Shown: one piece after another, positions 61,397 to 64,000 of the stretch
Numbering within the stretch: position 1 is the stretch's first letter
Layout: each line of letters begins with the position of its first letter
Origin: Rudanella lutea DSM 19387
GTDB taxonomy: Bacteria > Bacteroidota > Bacteroidia > Cytophagales > Spirosomataceae
Reading direction: 5' to 3'
Assembly (NCBI RefSeq): GCF_000383955.1
Contig: NZ_KB913013.1
Span: forward strand, 3,677,694-3,741,693
DNA: 64,000 nucleotides
Notes under the pieces: generated by a model
Told to the model about the DNA's origin: nothing
The model's input: the letters and a program-made list of their open reading frames with translations, nothing else
Databases searched by the model: none
Program-made: the position numbers and the translations under genes

Positions 61397-62704
61397 TTGA
61401 AAACTAAAGGAGTTCGTACCAATAAAATCAACATTGTCACACTGGGTTGTTCCAAGAATCTGGTCGATTCGGAGGTGCTGTTTACGCAGCTCAAGGGCAA
61501 CGGCATGGAGGTGACACACGAGTCGAAGAAAGACGACGCCAACATTGTGGTGATCAATACCTGCGGCTTTATCGATAATGCCAAGGAGGAGTCGATCAAT
61601 ACCATTTTGCGCTATACCGACGCCAAAGAAGCCGGGATGGTGGATAAGGTGTACGTAACGGGCTGTTTGTCGCACCGGTACAAAGACGAGCTGGAAGTCG
61701 AGATTCCGACCGTCGATGCGTGGTTTGGCACCAACGAGATGCCGCGCCTGCTCAAAACGCTCCGGGCCGACTATAAGAAGGAACTCGTGGGCGAGCGGTT
61801 GCTCACTACCCCCGCTCACTTTGCGTACCTCAAAATTGCCGAAGGTTGCGACCGGCCCTGCTCGTTTTGCGCCATTCCGCTCATGCGGGGTGGGCACGTG
61901 TCGCGCCCGATGGACGAGCTGCTCACCGAAGCCCGGTCGTTGGCACGTCGGGGTACGAAAGAGCTGATTCTGATTGCGCAGGACCTGACGTATTACGGCC
62001 TGGATATTTATAAGAAACGCAACCTGTCGGAGCTGATTGGCCAATTGGCCGATGTGGAGGGAATCGAGTGGGTGCGGCTACAGTATGCCTACCCGTCGGG
62101 TTTTCCGCTCGACGTGCTCGACGTGATGCGCGAGCATCCGCACGTGTGTAAGTATCTCGACATGCCCCTGCAAACCGGCTCGACGGCCATGCTAAAGGCG
62201 ATGCGCCGGGGTATTACCCGCGAGAAAACCGAAGAGCTGGTGCATACCATTCGGGAGCGCGTGCCGGGCATTGCCCTGCGTACAACCCTGATTGTGGGGC
62301 ACCCCGGCGAAACCGACGCCATGTTTGAAGAAACCTACGATTTTGTGGAGCGGATGCGTTTTGAGCGGCTGGGGGTGTTTACATACTCGCACGAAGACCA
62401 AACGCACTCGTTTACCATGCCTGATGATGTGCCGGCCGACGTGAAGCAGGAGCGTGCCGACGCCATCATGGAGGTTCAGCAGGGCATTTCGTACGAACTG
62501 AATCAGGAGCGAATCGGGCAAACCTACAAGGTGCTGTTCGACCGAAAAGAAGGTGGCCATTTTATCGGGCGTACGCAGTTCGACTCGCCTGAGGTCGACA
62601 ATGAAGTGATTGTTTCAGCCGATACGTATGTCAGATTAGGCGACTTTGCGAACGTCCGGATAGAGCGGGCCGAAGAATTTGATTTGTACGGCGTGGTGGT
62701 GTAA
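61397..62704 (+). CDS. rimO: Ribosomal protein S12 methylthiotransferase RimO
   Basis: 435 residues. The start is TTG at 61397, which gives the family N-terminus MKTKGVRTNKINIVTLGCSK; no ATG fits. N-terminal MTTase cysteines are in LGCSKN, NTCGF and TGCLSHR. The radical SAM motif CxxxCxxC is in EGCDRPCSFCAIP, and a TRAM domain closes the chain. It methylthiolates Asp of ribosomal protein uS12 using two 4Fe-4S clusters. In Bacteroidota rimO commonly lies near ftsY; here a TA module and two envelope genes lie between. A GAACTTTG box lies 48 bases upstream. Confidence 0.95.
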   Translation: MKTKGVRTNKINIVTLGCSKNLVDSEVLFTQLKGNGMEVTHESKKDDANIVVINTCGFIDNAKEESINTILRYTDAKEAGMVDKVYVTGCLSHRYKDELEVEIPTVDAWFGTNEMPRLLKTLRADYKKELVGERLLTTPAHFAYLKIAEGCDRPCSFCAIPLMRGGHVSRPMDELLTEARSLARRGTKELILIAQDLTYYGLDIYKKRNLSELIGQLADVEGIEWVRLQYAYPSGFPLDVLDVMREHPHVCKYLDMPLQTGSTAMLKAMRRGITREKTEELVHTIRERVPGIALRTTLIVGHPGETDAMFEETYDFVERMRFERLGVFTYSHEDQTHSFTMPDDVPADVKQERADAIMEVQQGISYELNQERIGQTYKVLFDRKEGGHFIGRTQFDSPEVDNEVIVSADTYVRLGDFANVRIERAEEFDLYGVVV

Positions 62705-62769
62705 ATTGTGTTAGAGCAAGGGTGCTTCAGAGTATGCGTTGATTCGAGTTCACTTTTTACAAAACGGAT

Positions 62770-62961
62770 ATGGAAGCTACAATAGACAAAGAAATGCTTC
62801 GCAAATCACTCACCCAATTAGTGAGCACTGATCCCGACTTTGTAGGTGCTTTGTTGAGTGAAGTTAATGATTTATTGAAAGAGACAAAGAAGCAGCGTCT
62901 GGCAAAAATCATTCAGGAGGATTTCGACGAATACGGTGACGTATTCAAAGCCTTAGCATGA
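62770..62961 (+). CDS. Small antitoxin-like protein paired with Doc
   Basis: 63 residues, helical and charged (MEATIDKEMLRKSLTQLVST, then KETKKQRLAKIIQEDFDEYG). It overlaps the Doc start by four bases (ATGA). The antitoxin role is inferred from position. No DNA-binding domain is recognised. Confidence 0.65.
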   Translation: MEATIDKEMLRKSLTQLVSTDPDFVGALLSEVNDLLKETKKQRLAKIIQEDFDEYGDVFKALA

Positions 62962-63360
62962 TTTTTCTCGATAAAGAAGATATCGTTTTTATCAATAAAC
63001 GAACGGTTAGTGAGCATGGCGGTAATTTTATGCCGCCATGTAACTTTTTGCACGAAGAAAGCCTGGATTACGTACTCGAAGCTGTGCAAGCCGAAATGTT
63101 TGGCGAGCCGCTCTATCCAACTATTGCTGACAAATCTGCAGTTTACTGTTACAGTATCATCTGCAACCATATTTTTTCAGACGAAAATAAGAGAACAGGC
63201 CTTGAGGCTGCTCTTGCTTTTCTTATAGCTAAATAGTATGCGGTTAAACCGTAGCTTACCGCACAATGAGCTTTTCAATTTTATCATTAATCTGGCTTCC
63301 GGTCAAGTTACCCTCGACGAATGCCGGGCCTGGTTTACGGCTAACACTGTCCGTTTATAG
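62958..63360 (+). pseudogene. Doc-type Fic toxin gene broken by a frameshift
   Basis: The first frame ends at 63236 after the Fic motif HIFSDENKRTGLEAALAFLIA (the pattern HxFxD.NKRT of Doc toxins). The remaining C-terminal part, RSLPHNELFNFIINLASGQV and on to WFTANTVRL, lies in the next frame (63238-63360). Dropping one A at 63231-63233 would join both into a normal Doc of about 133 residues. Doc toxins AMP- or phosphorylate translation factors such as EF-Tu. The gene is probably inactive unless the frame is joined by slippage. Confidence 0.75.
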
Positions 63361-63422
63361 TGCCTGTAGCGGATAGGTTGGACTGTCCCTTTTCTCCTCA
63401 ATTCGGTTGTTTGTCTTCTCCT

Positions 63423-63452
63423 AACCCGCTGGCTGAACCTTGCGGGTTTTTC
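63423..63452 (+). terminator. Terminator between the Doc gene and bshC
   Basis: AACCCGC and GCGGGTT pair across 12 bases, then TTTTTC. Confidence 0.7.
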
Positions 63453-63483
63453 GATTGTTGCCCTCGGTAAACCCGCTTCCTGC

Positions 63484-64000
63484 ATGGACTGTCAGTACCT
63501 GCCGCTTTCGGCCACCGGCCAGTTTTCTTCTTTCTTCCTTGATTATATAGCTCGTAAAGAGCCCCTTCAGCCCTTTTACGGGCAGTTCCCGGTTCCCGAA
63601 GCGTTTGGGGCCCAGATCAAACAGAAGCAGAACTTCTCGGCCGAACATCGGCAAACGCTCGTGCGGGTACTGAACAAACAGTATGCTGCCCTGACGCACA
63701 AGCCTGATGTATCGGTGCTGGCAGACCCTAATACGTTTACGGTTACTACGGGGCATCAGCTCAATATATTTACGGGGCCACTGTACGTGATTTACAAGCT
63801 GGTTACGACCATCAACCTCGCCAAACGACTGGCGCAGGCATACCCCGATTACAACTTTGTGCCGGTGTACTGGATGGCTTCGGAAGATCACGACTTCGAC
63901 GAGATCAGCCACGCCCGAATCTGTGGCCGTACCTATACCTGGCAAACGGAGCAGCGGGGGGCTGTGGGGCGCATGAATCCCCGCGAGCTGCAAACCCTGT
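63484..64000 (+). CDS. bshC: Bacillithiol biosynthesis cysteine-adding enzyme BshC (partial, 3' end beyond the window)
   Basis: 172 residues visible from ATG 63484. The family features are TVTTGHQLNIFTGPLYVIYK and FVPVYWMASEDHDFDEIS, which carry the BshC core. It adds cysteine to GlcN-malate, giving bacillithiol, the low-molecular-weight thiol of many Bacteroidota. The start fits the family N-terminus (LPLSATGQFSSFFLDY). A terminator lies just before the gene, so it has its own promoter. Confidence 0.93.
   Translation, partial: MDCQYLPLSATGQFSSFFLDYIARKEPLQPFYGQFPVPEAFGAQIKQKQNFSAEHRQTLVRVLNKQYAALTHKPDVSVLADPNTFTVTTGHQLNIFTGPLYVIYKLVTTINLAKRLAQAYPDYNFVPVYWMASEDHDFDEISHARICGRTYTWQTEQRGAVGRMNPRELQTL

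Noticed and set aside
1-64000. Insertion sequences or transposases
   Set aside because: No transposase-like frame is present. The TA modules and repeats are the only signs of mobility.

Overview
The window reads as chromosomal DNA of a member of the Bacteroidota, most likely order Cytophagales near the Spirosoma group. The evidence is: secreted proteins with type IX secretion (T9SS) C-terminal domains; promoters with the Bacteroidota -7 box TAnnTTTG, in three cases with a TTG 20 bases upstream; few visible Shine-Dalgarno sites; a BshC bacillithiol gene; a fused GH3/serine hydrolase; and the gene order rpmG - DUF4295 - ftsY - rimO. There is no rRNA, CRISPR array, prophage or transposase gene. 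The genus is an inference.

Layout. 1-24.8 kb: end of a SPOR-type lipoprotein gene, murB, an M28 peptidase, a membrane acyltransferase, two tandem T9SS subtilases, a DUF2147 protein, an orphan malate-synthase C-terminal domain beside a RamB/ScfR-type regulator, a DUF1800/DUF1501 pair, a sugar aminotransferase, purE, a LysM protein, a DUF481 barrel, a Gfo/Idh/MocA oxidoreductase, purM and a secreted protein. 24.8-31.8 kb: a TetR-TolC-adaptor-RND efflux locus split by an opposite-strand toxin-antitoxin (TA) pair. 32-44 kb: a GH9/polysaccharide deacetylase fusion, a redoxin, a coiled-coil lipoprotein, a CrtA-like monooxygenase, PpiD, RdgB, two FKBP lipoproteins, a DHH phosphoesterase and ndk. 44-56.5 kb: rhodanese, the GH3 fusion, tRNA-Pro with a decayed copy, and a run of secreted metallopeptidases with a HupE-like protein. 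56.6-64 kb: nuoD, rpmG, DUF4295, ftsY, a RelE-type TA pair, two envelope genes, rimO, an antitoxin with a frameshifted Doc toxin, and the start of bshC.

How the parts fit. Most of the window is ordinary envelope, secretion and folding machinery: secreted proteases and glycosidases, periplasmic PPIases (PpiD, two FKBPs), wall precursor synthesis (MurB) and efflux. Purine synthesis (purE, purM) and ribosome-linked genes (rpmG, DUF4295, ftsY, rimO) are mixed in. Three small TA modules sit in otherwise conserved neighbourhoods and appear to be recent insertions.

The least ordinary signals are four. One is a short malate-synthase-like protein that lacks the catalytic core. Another is a 46-base repeat placed in the same orientation just upstream of two unrelated envelope genes 13 kb apart. 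The third is the TA module inside the efflux operon. The fourth is a set of near-perfect inverted repeats and low-complexity palindromic spacers between genes. All functional calls come from reading the sequence; no database search was run.
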